64,000 nt of DNA from Adiantum capillus-veneris (Eukaryota; Streptophyta; Polypodiopsida; Polypodiales; Pteridaceae), in the NCBI GenBank assembly GCA_014529385.2, contig CM043950.1, positions 81,478,843 to 81,542,842 of the forward strand. Reading direction: 5' to 3'. This document shows, piece by piece, positions 44,719 through 56,540 of the stretch. Each line of letters starts with the position of its first letter. Position 1 is the first letter of the stretch. The notes below the pieces were generated by a model. It ran no database searches. It saw nothing but the letters and a program-made list of their open reading frames with translations, and was not told where the DNA came from. The translations under genes and the position numbers were made by a program.

Positions 44719-46423
44719 AGACATCCTACGCGTAGGATGTCTCAAGGGGGTTCTGGAGACCAAATTTGAAAATTTTGAGTGCACCAGTGGGTTCAGAGGG
44801 TAGGTTTTACCCTAGTAATATATTGACTTGGGTGTTTTTCCCTATTTTTATTGACCAAAAGCCAAAAGGCGGAGTCAGAAAACGTAAAATTTTAGAAAAG
44901 TCTTAATTGAGTGATTTTTGCATGTTTTTGCAATTGTGAAGCATACTTGCACTTGTTGAAAGCATAAGGAAGCATCAGGGACACTTTAGTCTCAAAAAAT
45001 TAGCAGTAGACATCCTACGCATAGGATGTCTACAGGGTGATCTGGTGGAAATTTTGAAATTTTGAGTTGACCAGTGTGTTCAGAAGGTAGGTTTTACCCT
45101 ATTTTCACATGGAAAGTGAAAATTTGACCAAATTTTGACAGATCAAAGCCAATAGACGAGAATTGCCAGACATCCTACCCAAATTGTGCCAAGGCCTAAT
45201 TTTGAGACCAAACCATAGGATGACTTCATGTGCATGTTATACATGATGTTTTGAGTGCATGTGAGAGTTTTCAGCTCATTTGGGTAAGAAAATTGGGTTT
45301 TAAGAAAACTTTAGCACTTTTGACTGAAAAAGGCAAGAACAGCTAGTTTTGGGATCTTTTGACATCCAAATTAAAATCTAAGTATACCACTGGGTTGCTG
45401 ACAGCAAGGGGAAGCTTTGGGTCGAGTATGGGGTCAAACAAGCCAAAAAGACATCCTACGCGTAGGATGTCATATGTGTGATTTTGCACTCCAAACTTAA
45501 TTCTAAGCATACCACAGTGATCAGCACCTTAAGGAGAGTCCGTGGTTCAAATTTGGGGCAATTTTGAGCAGTTAGACATCCTACGCGTAGGATATCTAAG
45601 GCATGATTTAGAGGCCAAATTCAAACTGTGAACATAGCAGGGTGTTGTATAGCCTTAGGCAAGCCTCCTAGTCAAATTTGGTCCAATTTGGAGTTGATTT
45701 GACTTAGGAATTCATCAGAACAGACATCAGGCTTTTGGAACAGATTCTTGATCATTTGACCAACCTATAGGTGTCAGAATCAAAAAGTAAAAATAGTTGT
45801 GAGTTAAGCACATCAAGGGGAAGCTACAGTGCAAGTTTGAGCTGAAACAGAGCAAAAAGACATCCTACGCGTAGGATGTCTCAAGGGTCATAAAGTGGTC
45901 AAAATTCTACTTTGGCCATATAGGGAGGTTCCCAGCGTCTCAAGGATTCCGGAACTTTTTTCAAAAGTGAATTTGGACCTTGTTTGGCCTATTTACCAAG
46001 CAAAGACAAGAATTGTCAGACATCCTACTCTTGGAGTGCACTAGAAGCTCTTGCAGCCCAAATCTTGATCTATTGGCATCCAAATTCAATTCTAAGCATA
46101 CCATTGTGTTGCTGAGCACTAGGAGAATCTTGGGATCAAGTTTGGACAAAATCTGAGCAATTAGACATCCTACGCGTAGGATGTCTCCAGCTTGATTTAG
46201 GAATCCAAACCAACTTATGAGCACACCACTGTGATCAACACATCAAGGAGAAGCTGGGGTGAAAATTTCAAGTCATTCTGAGAAAAAAGTAGGATGTCTC
46301 AAGGCCAATTTTAAATCCAAATGAAATTCTGAGCATACCATTGTGTTGCTGGACTTAAGGGGAGTCTCTGGACCAAATTTTGTTAAATTCTGAGTATATA
46401 GACATACTACGCGTAGGATGTCT
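44719..46423. repeat. Seven family A palindromes in element 2 leader
   Basis: Copies at 44719-44742, 45008-45031 (one mismatch), 45449-45472 (one), 45574-45597 (one), 45858-45881, 46163-46186 and 46400-46423 (one). Half copies lie near 45,166, 46,017 and 46,287. Spacing is 125-441 bp. The sequence between copies is itself a degenerate repeat (TTCTGAGCATACCATTGTG, TGCTGACAGCAAGGGGAAGC). The position between primer site and gag is the same as in element 1. Confidence 0.95.
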
Positions 46424-46429
46424 CTAGGC

Positions 46430-47994
46430 CAATTTTAGGGTCCAACTAGACTTTTGACCATACAGGAGTGTTCACAGTCTCACAGAGATCCCAAATCCTT
46501 TTTTAAAATTGAATTTGGACTCATTTTGACCAGTCTAAACTGCAATTCACTGTTATGGCCATAACTTTCACAAACGGTATCGGATTGGAAACGTTTTAAT
46601 ATCAAAACGTAGCCTGAGAGTTCAATTTTGAAAAAAAAAACTTTTGAGGCCTCAAAATTCATTCGGAAGTCAGGGGTGTCTAAAAGCGACAATTTGCCAG
46701 AATTGTGACGAAACGGTTGCGGTTTTGGGCATAGTTTCGACTTTTCCCTAACCAAAGCACTTGAACACAGTGGACTCAGTCTACTTGAACCAAGCAAAAG
46801 CTCTTAAGCCCAGAAATCATGTCTACCCTAGATTCAAATGCAACTTACACAAGCTTGGAGATCCCGACGATAGAGGAATATCCTCCCACAATGTAATGTC
46901 CCCAACCTGCCTATACCGAGATCGGGATGGGATCCTTGACAGGTCTCTAGGTCTGATAAAAATCAGAGTCTCTAAACAAGAAAAATCCAAGGAATAGACC
47001 TTTGCCATTGACAATGGCTTGGGTCTATAGCCTTAGAAGAAGACCTAGTCCTGTCTCGCAGCGAAAACGGGACAACCTTTTAAAAGTCCAAAAACTACTT
47101 CAGCCCTATACCTTCCACAAATTGGACTAAGGTATCCTCAACCAACGCTTTTCCCCCCCTAACATATGTGAGGGCACAGCCGCTGGTAGGTTCCTCTTCC
47201 AATTGAAGAAGTTTTCTAAACGTTTTAGTGCGCAGGGATGGATAGTTACCTGATTAATCAGGTCCACCCGTCCATGATTGACAACCTTAGTCAATCCCCA
47301 CTTACCACCCCGCACTCACACAAGATTCATTTATCTTACTATCACATTCTTTCCACACTTAAAATAATGATTCCTTTTTTTTTTTTCCAACTGCATTTCC
47401 TTAAATCAACCTTTTTTTTTCAACCTTTTAAAACAACATTGAAGACATTCTTTCAGAAAACAAGCATCTTTAAACTTAAGACAGGGTACTGTCAATCAAA
47501 ACATTGTCCATAATAACCATGACCAATACTCTTCTTGTCTCAAGACCACCTAAGGGTGAAAAACGGCACCCATTCCTTATTCAAATCCGGAGTGGATAAA
47601 CCCCCACCCAAGGTTCCGGGTGCCCATACACCAAACCAGTTGCCCATACAACCGGGCGGCTCCCCTAGGATAAAAAAACGGTATCCTAACTTATGTAGAA
47701 ACATCAAGACATGACACGGAGTAGAAACTCATCATTCATGGGGGTAACCGACTTAATCGTGGCTAGAAAGCCAATCATTATCATCAATTTATACTAAGGA
47801 GTCGGAGGTGTCTTGAGACAAGCTGTCTTAAGGATGATCAATCATATCTTTCCTATTTCAACCAGTTTTAACCCAAACAATTCTTTCCTACATTATAAAC
47901 AAATGCATGTTGGAAGTTACCTTCCGTTTCAGTCAGTTTATCCTTCTTACGTATGCAATGCTAACTTATAAAAGAACTTAAACTAATTAAAGAC
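46430..47994. other. Element 2 leader, unrecognised part
   Basis: Starts with a diverged copy of the repeat also seen at 41.1 kb. From about 46,890 (TGTAATGTCCCCAACCTG) the sequence is GC-richer and may belong to a minus-oriented insertion that continues to about 51.2 kb. No credible ORF; 47,370-47,425 is T-rich. Confidence 0.4.
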
Positions 47995-48180
47995 TTAATT
48001 GAATAATGGGACACCCACCTGGGATTGATTGGCCATCTGCTGTTGCGCTGGCGCGTGAAGACTCTCCTCCGTAGGCCTACTACTAGGCCCGGCTTCGTCG
48101 TCATGCGATGTTCTAGTTCGAATTGGAGCTACGTCCTCATCATCAGATGTAGGATTTGCTCGGGTCCTTTTTGGTATCAT
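47995..48180 (-). CDS. Short ORF, possible gag N-terminus or first exon
   Basis: From ATG 48180 the minus frame reads MIPKRTRANPTSDDEDVAPI and continues Ser/Pro/Gln-rich to MANQSQ, where a good splice donor CAG|GTGGGT occurs near 48,020. The composition resembles the disordered start of plant retroelement gag proteins, but no domain supports it. A minus-strand TATA box lies 3 kb upstream. Confidence 0.3.
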   Translation of the reverse strand: MIPKRTRANPTSDDEDVAPIRTRTSHDDEAGPSSRPTEESLHAPAQQQMANQSQVGVPLFN

Positions 48181-48639
48181 AACTTCTTATCCTTATAAAA
48201 AGGACGTCTAATTATTAGGTAAATAGTTCAAAATCTAAACTTAACCTTTGTATTTAACCGTAACCCATCCAAGGTTAAATTTATAGTCTTAATTGATAAA
48301 TTCTTGACCTAGTAATTTTTTATTTGTCTATATAGGCATGATAACTTCTTCCACCGCTTCCCTAAGGATTTTCTAAGCTCTCCTCACTTTCTTATAATTT
48401 TCTATATCTTTTTCCTAATTTTTCTATCAACTTTTAAACTAATAATTTACTTATTTTGGGCTTAATATTTATTGTATTTAATTTCTCTTAAAGATTTCGT
48501 TTCCTTAACTTGATATCATAGGTTTATACTTACTATAATTTTTCTAAAAACTTTTAACCACAAAGTCTATTTATTTTAATTAATCATTTGTTAAAAATAG
48601 GACTTTTGGTCAATTATAATTTACTAACCTCACTAATTA

Positions 48640-50760
48640 ACTATGGTATAATTACCACAAGTAGATAAGGATATTTTTGACCTCTGGTAATTATCTTTTT
48701 ATTTTCCAACTTAGTTATATAATTTCTATCTTCAATTTTCAGCTAAATTTAGGATAATTTGACTTAAATAAATACTTATACTACTTTTTTTTACCTTGAA
48801 ATACTTATCACGGCCTCTTTATTATATAAACTAATTGTGATAAATAGAATGTAATCATATAGCATGATTTACTAATTTCCCCCTTGAAATTTTCACCAAA
48901 ATTAGTATATTTTGACTTAGATAAATATTTATACTACTTTTCTAACCTTGGCATAATTATCACGGCCTGTTTACCCTATAATACAGCTCTAATAAATAGC
49001 ATGTAATCATATAGCATGATTTACTAATTTTCCTTTTTAAATTTTATCTAAAAATGGTGTAATTTTACTTAGATAAATATCTATACTACTTTTCTAACCT
49101 TGGCATAATTATCACGGCCTCTTTACCCTATAATATAGCTCTGATAAATAGCATGTAATCATATATCATGATTTACTAAATTCCCTCTTTAGTTTTTAGC
49201 TAAAAATGGTGTAATTTGACTTAGATAAATATCTATACTACTTTTCTAATCTTGAAATGATTATCACGGCTTCTTGACTCTATAATACAGCTCTGATAAA
49301 TAGCATGTAATTATAGCACATGATTTACTAATTATCCCCTTTACTTTTTAGATAGAAATGGTATAATTTGACTTACATAAATATTTATACTACTTTTCTA
49401 ACCTTGGCATAATTATCACGGCCTCTTGACCCTATAATACAGCTCTGATAAATAGCATGTAATTATAATGCACGATTTACTAATTTCCCTCTTTACTTTT
49501 TAGCTAGAATTAGTTAAATTTGACTTAGATAAATATCTATACTACTTTTCTAACCTTGGCATAATTATCATTGCCTCTTGACCCTATAATACAGCTCTTA
49601 AAAATAGCATGTAATCATAGCACATGATTTACTAATTTTCCCCTTTAATTTACCCCTAAAAACAGCGTAATTCCACTAAGATAATTAGTTAAACTAATTT
49701 TCTGAGCTTCTACTAATTATCACAGGTTTTGACACACTTAATTAACCACTGGTAAATATATCACAACATTTGAATTCCATTTACTAATTTTCCCTATTTA
49801 ATTTGCTCTTAAATTAGTGTATTTTAGCTAAAGTAGTTATCTAAATTATGTTTCTGAGCTTCTCCTAATTATCACAGGATTTCACACACCTATTTAACCA
49901 CTGATAAATATATCACATGATTTGAATTCCATTTACTAATTTTCCCTTTTTAATTTTATCAAAAAATAGAGTAATTCCACCTAATTAATTATCTGGATTA
50001 ATAATTTGAGCTTCTCCTAATTATCACGGGTTTTGTAACACCTAATTAACCACTGATAATTATTAAAAAGCATTTGAATTCCATTTACTAATTTCCCTTA
50101 TTTAAATTTCTAAAAAACAAGGTATTTTAGCTAGAGTAATTAGCTAAATTAATTTCCTGATCTTCTCCTAATTATCACGGGTTCTTGAGAACCTAATTAA
50201 CCACTAATAATTATATTACAGCATTTGAATTCCATTTACTAATTTTCCTTATTTAAATTACTCAAAAAATAGGGTATTTTAGCTAAAGTAATTAGCTAGA
50301 TTAGGTTTCTGAACTTCTCCTAATTATCACGGCTTATTGAACACCTAATTAACCACTGATAATTATATGGAAGCATTTGAATTCCATTTACTAATTTCCC
50401 CTATTAAAATTGTTCAAAAAACAGAAAATTATGCCTAATTAATTAGCTAAATTAATTATCTGAGCTTCTCCTAATTATCACAGGTTCCTTAACACCTAGT
50501 TAACCACTGATAAATGTATCACAACAATTGAAATCAATTTACTAATTTCCTCTATTTAAATTGATCAAAAAATAGAGTAATTCTACCTAATTAATTAGCT
50601 AGATTCATTATCTGAGATTTTCCTAATTAGCAGGGTTCCTTAACACCCAATTAACTACTGATAAATATAATATAGCAATTGAAATCAATTTACTAATTTC
50701 TCCTATTTAAATAGCTCAAAAAACAGAGTAATTTTGCCTAATTAATTAGGAAAATTACTC
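48640..50760. repeat. AT-rich tandem array, about 150-bp unit
   Basis: About thirteen to fourteen units. The marker AATTATCACGG recurs near 48,806, 48,957, 49,107, 49,262, 49,416, 49,567 (variant), 49,717, 49,868, 50,020, 50,175, 50,325, 50,475 and 50,625 at 150-156-bp steps. It is followed by CCACTGATAAATATATCAC-like and TTTACTAATTTTCCC phrases. A left half (GCCTCTTTACCCTATAATA) and a right half (ACACCTAATTAACCACTGA) form two subfamilies. It has the size of a plant satellite unit. Confidence 0.88.
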
Positions 50761-51175
50761 AAAAAATTATAGGATAATTTTTCTAGCTTAATGAATATCT
50801 AATGCAACTCTGATAATTACCTCATCTTAATCTAAGCTTAATTAATATATTTATCATTAATTCATGGTTAATTTGGCTAATTTCAGCCATAATATGATAG
50901 GATAATTAATTAGCTTAATATTACTAAGCTTAATTACAATAATCAGCAGAGTTTAATTAATTTAAAGAGGTTTAAGGAGCATTCATAGGCCTAATCTTTG
51001 ATTTATTAGCAATTTATCTTAATCTAACCTTGCTAATTAAGAAGGATTAGGTTAATTATCGTTAGGGCTAATCAATTAGAGATTAAACTCTAATGATTTC
51101 TGCGTAGTGTTCTCTCTAGATGAGGGAGAGAGTAGCAAGGCTCCGAGTCTGTGTAAAATGTGAAGCTAGGGGTCC

Positions 51176-51183
51176 TATTTATA
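51176..51183 (-). promoter_or_regulatory. Minus-strand TATA box
   Basis: On the minus strand CTATAAATAGGACCCC reads as a strong plant TATA box, followed by TTCACATTTTACACAGACTC and a CT-rich leader. This looks like the core promoter of an LTR or gene transcribed leftwards through the 150-bp array toward the ORF at 48,180. No matching terminal repeat was found. Confidence 0.5.
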
Positions 51184-51676
51184 GTTTTCTGGCACTCATA
51201 AGCTCTCACCGACTGAAAAAGGCAGTTGCTTGAAGTTCAAGCAGCCCCCAGCAAGTCAAAAAACGACCCCTGTTGCTAAATGAGTCCCTGGCAGGTCAGT
51301 GATGACCCTCCCATTACCTGCTAGCTTTTAAAATGTCAATTTTGCTATAATTTGACCTATTTTTGCTTAATTGGTAAATATCTTGTAAATATATGGGAGA
51401 CCTTTAATAAAGTCTATGCTTAAATGATTACTGTAACCCTTCAATTTTTCTATTTTACTCAATTCACAGTGTAAACTTCCAGGGGTCATAACTATGCCAG
51501 TTTTATCGGAATTCAATTCTGAAAATTTCTAGCCCGGGGTTTGCTGTGTTTAAGATTCCAAAAATACCAATATTTGCCATGGTCGGACAATTCTACATTG
51601 CTTTTTCAATAATCATATCAGTTTGATTAAGCTTATACAACCTTTAAGGTTTTAGAAACTGGAAACCTTACACACA

Positions 51677-54433
51677 ATGGATCTTCCAAACTTGCAATTG
51701 ATAAAAATCCATCTTGTTGAGAGAGTTTGGATGATTGGTCATGAGAGTGAAGGACTGTATAGATACATTGACGACAATGAGGTCAATCTTTATAGGTGCT
51801 CAGATCCATACCTAGAAGAGATAACGGATTACAAGCTCTTATATGTCTACACATACGGAGTCGACTGTCAATGGAGATCTATAGTTGTCGACAAGTATGG
51901 ACGAGAATACAGAGTTGTAGAAAGCACAAATCCACAGACTGTACTAGAAAGAGGTGGATATTTAGTCAATGAAGGACCACAGATGCCTCCACCAAACACG
52001 AGAATTCCTATAGGAAATCCAAGAAGAGAGCCACCAGGATTCCCTTCAAGAGCGATAACGAGAGAAAGATTGGGAGAGTCTCTGGTTAGACTTGTAGACA
52101 ATCCACGAGTTAGACCATCCCAAGTCTAGAAATGGGTAAACAAAAAATACTTCGGAGATAAAGATCCGAGAGATCATCTAGCAACTTTTAGAAGAGTTAT
52201 TAGAGCAGAGGAAGTTTCAGATTTTGCGACACAGTTTGTGGGATTTGGATTGACTCTAGAAGATGATGCAGCTACATGGTTCGACTCGGTGGAAAAATGG
52301 GATTTTGAAACCCTAGATGAGCTGTTTGAGGAGTTTATTGAAGAATTCTCGCCAAAAGGCATTGCTCACAACACGGTCTCGCAAATCCATAGATTCAAAC
52401 AGAAAGAGGATGAATCAGTACGCAAAGCATCATTACGGCTCAAGAGATATGTTAAGCTCTGTCCTAGAGCGAAATTACCTACGCAAGCACGACTAATGCT
52501 GATCTTTAACGAGGGAATGAGAGATGAGGGCCTTCAGAAGGATCTACATATGATAAGGAGGATGACGCTAAACGAGTTGATCAAAGAAGCTCTTTATCTA
52601 GTGGATAACTGTGAGGCATACAAAGAAAAGGACTTAAAGAGTCAAGGAGATGACACATCCTCTCAGCACAGTGTTTCACAGATAAGTGAGTTTATTGACA
52701 TGCCAACGGCACCTATTGATCAAGAAAAGCTTATGGACGACTTGGTCAAGAGGTTGATTCCTCTTGTAAGGTTTGATTCGGGAGAGCCGAAGTGGTGTGA
52801 AATTGAGAGAAAATGGACGAACCATACGAGGGAAGAGTGCTATTATAGCATGGAAAATGCTAGGGAAAGGTATGTACAACCCGTTCTAGAAGCACCTACT
52901 CCACCTAGATACATTACGGGGAATTCGTCAGGACCAGTAGGAGTTTTAAGGCCACAGCTTGTCTTAGGACAACAACCTCCGATGCCAGGTGCTAGAATGC
53001 AGGTAGACATGAGATACATGCTAATGATGGAAGCATCAAATAAACCAACGCCAGTACCAGCTACAATGTGGTATAGCAACCAAAGTTGGTACTACCCTTC
53101 GGAGAAACAAAATGTGAGAGAAACACATGGAGTGGTGAGGCCGGTACAACCTCCACCTCCTGGGTTTCAGTCGAAAGAAAGAAGGTATGAAATGGACGAA
53201 AGGACATTGTGATTCATTGCAAATAGCGGCTTATTTAGGACAAAGCTTGCTTATAGCCAAGAGGAAATGCTAAAACAATCTCCTCAACCAGAGATAGATT
53301 GTCACAAAAGTCGCGACAACCACTTGGTCAAACAATGTCCTCATACGGAGATCAGTGAAGTAAATGCCTATTGTCTTGAGTGTGGCATCACTCACTTGAT
53401 CCCCGATTGCCCGAAAAAACCAAACCAAATCAGGAAAATCATGACAAATGTATTAGGGATTGTTCAGCTACCTAGTAGCTCAGAAAATGAAAATGTCGTA
53501 CCAATTCAAGTGGTTACGAGAGCACAAGCTCAAAAGAAAGCTGATGAGAATCCAGAGACAAAGAACACGGAAAGTGACACGAGTCCAAAGACAGATGATG
53601 GACCAAAGACAGACGCACCTAGTCAGAAAACCAAGAGCAAACGAAATAGTTGGAAAGCTAGAAAGACTAGGATGAAAGCACGTAGGGAACGAGAGCAAAA
53701 ATCCCTAGCTGAGAAGCTTACGGAAGCTGAGGAGAAGATAAAAAAAAAAGAGGAAAAGGAGGCACCTTCTCTTACATAGATGGTTAAACCTCTAGAAGAA
53801 CCATCCACAGATGAGAAACCAAGAAGTGCTAGTTCAGGAGGATCTGTGTTGGTAGAGAAGGTTAATGAGACATTAGATGCCCTCTTGAAAGCCTATGATG
53901 CGAGGCTCAAAAACAACCAAACCCAAGAACACAGGTGGATGACATATCCCTATACGGAACTAGAAAAGCAAAGGTTTGAAATGTGCCATAAAATGATTCA
54001 AACAGCCCAAGCTTTACTCGAACCACCAATTGCAAAAACTGAGGATGTGATCCGTGTCATGCCTACACAAGCAATCCCACCAAACCAGGAACTAAAAGAG
54101 CCAGATTCTAGTCATGAGCACAGACCAAAACTCAAAGACCCAGCATTAGAACCAAGGATAGTGCTGAATACCATGGATAACTCTTCCGAGGGATTTCACC
54201 AAGCTATACCTGAGGATTGTAAAGAGATAGATGGTCTTGACGAATTGTGGAAACAAATCAGAGAGGCCAATGAAGTCGATGACCTAAGAAGACAAGTAGA
54301 CAAGACTGGTGATGAACGAGGAGTGTTTCTACCACCAATAGAGGAATTTGAGACTGGATCTCAAATGAATCTAGACGTGCAATCGTGTTGGGGCGACAAA
54401 GGATCTGTACAATCTATGAACCCCATTCGCTAA
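51677..54433 (+). pseudogene. Element 2 gag polyprotein
   Basis: One frame runs from 51677 to 54433 with only three stops: TAG 52127 (element 1 has CAA there), TGA 53210 and TAG 53777. In order: HESEGLYRY N-terminal segment, capsid-like core FGLTLEDDAATWFDSVEKW to LNELIKEALYLVDN, a proline-rich stretch, two zinc knuckles near 53,295-53,420 (the first damaged, CHKSRDNHLVKQC; the second CLECGITHLIPDC, CX2CX3HX4C), a Lys/Arg-rich coil and a C-terminal helical domain (LDALLKAYDARLKNNQ). Its N-terminus lacks about 180 residues present in element 1, so the leader insertion may have removed the original start. Gag would bind and package RNA. Confidence 0.87.
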
Positions 54434-55083
54434 GAACACTACCGTCCTACATGGGAGAGTACGAGACCAAGTCAGAGGTGGTTGCAGTCCCATCAAAGAG
54501 ACTGTCTCCCAACAAGGCCATCGATTCAAAGGGGCTAGTAGATATTCTATCTACCCCAGTCACCTGTACAATAATGTTAGCCGAGTTGCTCAGAATAAGA
54601 CCAAACATGTGGGCTAATGTGGGTAAATGTCTAGAGAAATTTGGTGTAAAAACCCCAATGACTCAAATCGAGGAAGGCATCAAAGAGCTTGAAATGCATC
54701 AACTAAATACTAGGCCAGTGCCATTAAACAAGGTGGGCGAGTATTACGAGGGAGAAGATGGAAACACCACCCTTCCCTTGGAATTCAACGGTGTAAAAAC
54801 CATGGCAATCCTTGACAGTGGAGCTGGTGTGGCCATTGCAACCAAAGAGGTTTGGAAAAAATGGGGAAAAACTGCCTTGATATCCACACGAATGACCATG
54901 GAGCTTGCAGACGGACACAAGGAAAAGCCCCTAGGACTGCTAGAAAAAGTACTTGTTACTTCTTGTGGCATTGAATATGAACACACTTTTGCTGTTGTTG
55001 ACTTTGGCAAGAAGAACAACTATGACATCATTCTGGGAAGACCATTCATGCGAAAATTGAAAATGGTCCAAGATTGGGGTTAG
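54385..55083 (+). pseudogene. Element 2 retropepsin-like protease
   Basis: An open frame in a different phase from gag: LAELLRIRPNMWANVGKCLE, NTTLPLEFNGVKTMAILDSG then AGVAIATKEVWKKW, EYEHTFAVVDFGKK and IILGRPFMRKLKMVQDWG. The intact D-S-G-A and ILGRPF motifs contrast with the D-N-G in element 1. The frame overlaps the gag end by 49 nt, so a +2/-1 change is needed between them. Whether this is programmed or a mutation is not known. Confidence 0.85.
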
Positions 55084-56234
55084 ACCATATATACCTGAGA
55101 CATATGGAGACCATAACAAAGATAAACTTGAGGGACCATAGCTATAGGGATGTGATGAGAACATCGGTTGAGGAGTTTGATTCCGCCACAGGAGCAGGAT
55201 CAGAACTTCCAGCTTGGTTAGGTAAGCCTAAAGAAATGTGGATGTGTGGAGCTTCACAATGTAGTAGCTTGAAACATGAGGAATGTATCCTAGAGCGGGT
55301 TATAGAGGATAAGGACTATATCCCAGAACCATTTCCTGAAGAAGAGTTAGAGCCTTTTGGATGGGAACACATCTTGGCTACTGTGGACGTGTGCACCGTG
55401 GAGGATGCTCCCACAACAAAGTTTTGTGATGAAAATGGCTATGATGTCGTTCCTTATTTTGCAGTGAGTGTAATCCAGGAAAACAAAGAGAACCAGACAT
55501 CAACAAGCTCTCGAAATAAGGAGCACACAAAGAAATGTGGAGAATCAAACGATGAAGAAGACGACGAGTTCTATGCCTCTGTAGAACACTTCAAACTTCA
55601 AGAAGATCAACGACCCGGGAATCAATGGCATCGCTACACGAATAAAGTGCATCAAAAGTGGATTACAAAGTCCTCGGTGAAGACACAGCCACCACAAGCA
55701 TCCTCATACATGGCTCCTAATAAGGATGCAAAGACTCAGCTAGGAGGAATACGACCAGAGCAACGAGCTAACAATGCTCTAATCAATGGGCTAGAAAAGT
55801 CCTCCAAGAAACTACCACCCACGAGCAAACAGACAGTAACTTTCCACTACCAGCCAAAAAATCAAGGGAAAGTACAAGAAGTCAACCTTGCTGAGGATAG
55901 TAGCGATAGTGATGAATCTTACGACATCCCCTATCATCAACTCAGGCCATCACTATCACCAACCCCTTCAGCAACAACAACCATGACAGGTCAAAAGAAC
56001 AGGACAACAAGTCAAAGCCAAAAAGCTCGACAAATCTGGATACCAAAAATCCAGATCGGCCAAAAACAGATATGGATCAAGAAGACAAAGATCTCTAATG
56101 ATAAATCACAAGATCCAACACCAAAACAAAAACAAGGGAAGCGTGCACCAACAGGTAAGAATATCACAAAGTCGCAAGCTTTCACAACTCACGTTTGGGC
56201 TCCAAAGAAGTTGATTCAAGCACAAAAAAGTTAG
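55074..56234 (+). CDS. Element 2 linker fused to W-x-P-K repeat tail
   Basis: After a one-base shift from protease the frame is open for 386 codons. It begins DHIYLRHMETITKINLRDHS and GWEHILATVDVCTVED, the same linker that precedes RT in element 1. After an acidic and low-complexity stretch it reaches repeated motifs ARQIWIPK, KQIWIKKTK and HVWAPKK. Thus the RT, RNase H, integrase and second protease found in element 1 are absent and linker meets tail directly. Function is unknown. Confidence 0.75.
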   Translation: MGLDHIYLRHMETITKINLRDHSYRDVMRTSVEEFDSATGAGSELPAWLGKPKEMWMCGASQCSSLKHEECILERVIEDKDYIPEPFPEEELEPFGWEHILATVDVCTVEDAPTTKFCDENGYDVVPYFAVSVIQENKENQTSTSSRNKEHTKKCGESNDEEDDEFYASVEHFKLQEDQRPGNQWHRYTNKVHQKWITKSSVKTQPPQASSYMAPNKDAKTQLGGIRPEQRANNALINGLEKSSKKLPPTSKQTVTFHYQPKNQGKVQEVNLAEDSSDSDESYDIPYHQLRPSLSPTPSATTTMTGQKNRTTSQSQKARQIWIPKIQIGQKQIWIKKTKISNDKSQDPTPKQKQGKRAPTGKNITKSQAFTTHVWAPKKLIQAQKS

Positions 56235-56540
56235 GAATTCATTTGGATTCCCAAACAACCATAGTATCAATTTTCAAATCCTGAATCCCGTCACCAACCA
56301 AGCGTACAAGGGCTGAAGCAAAGACCATTGTCGACTCACACAACAAAAAGGTGGATCCCAAAGAAGTCTCTTCAAACACAAACGAAGCACGGGCAAGTAT
56401 GGGTTCCCAAACAAGCGTCAGCAACAAAACAGCCAATCATCGCAAAGAAATGGTTCCCAAAGAAGATCAACAAAACTGCTTTCAGTGCATCGCCGCTTGA
56501 ATTCTTACAATTCTTCCTACGATTACAATACAGTTAGAAG
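56235..56540 (+). pseudogene. Continuation of the W-x-P-K tail
   Basis: Past the TAG at 56232 the reading EFIWIPKQP follows. The next frame, 56328-56537, reads KRWIPKKS, GQVWVPKQ and KKWFPKK. Together with the previous entry there are at least seven motif copies of the form W-x-P/K-K with basic flanks. Confidence 0.6.

Noticed and set aside
16553-46423. Regularly repeated palindromes resembling a CRISPR array
   Set aside because: Spacing is irregular (125 bp to kilobases), the intervening sequence is itself repetitive, and the host is a plant with no cas genes.
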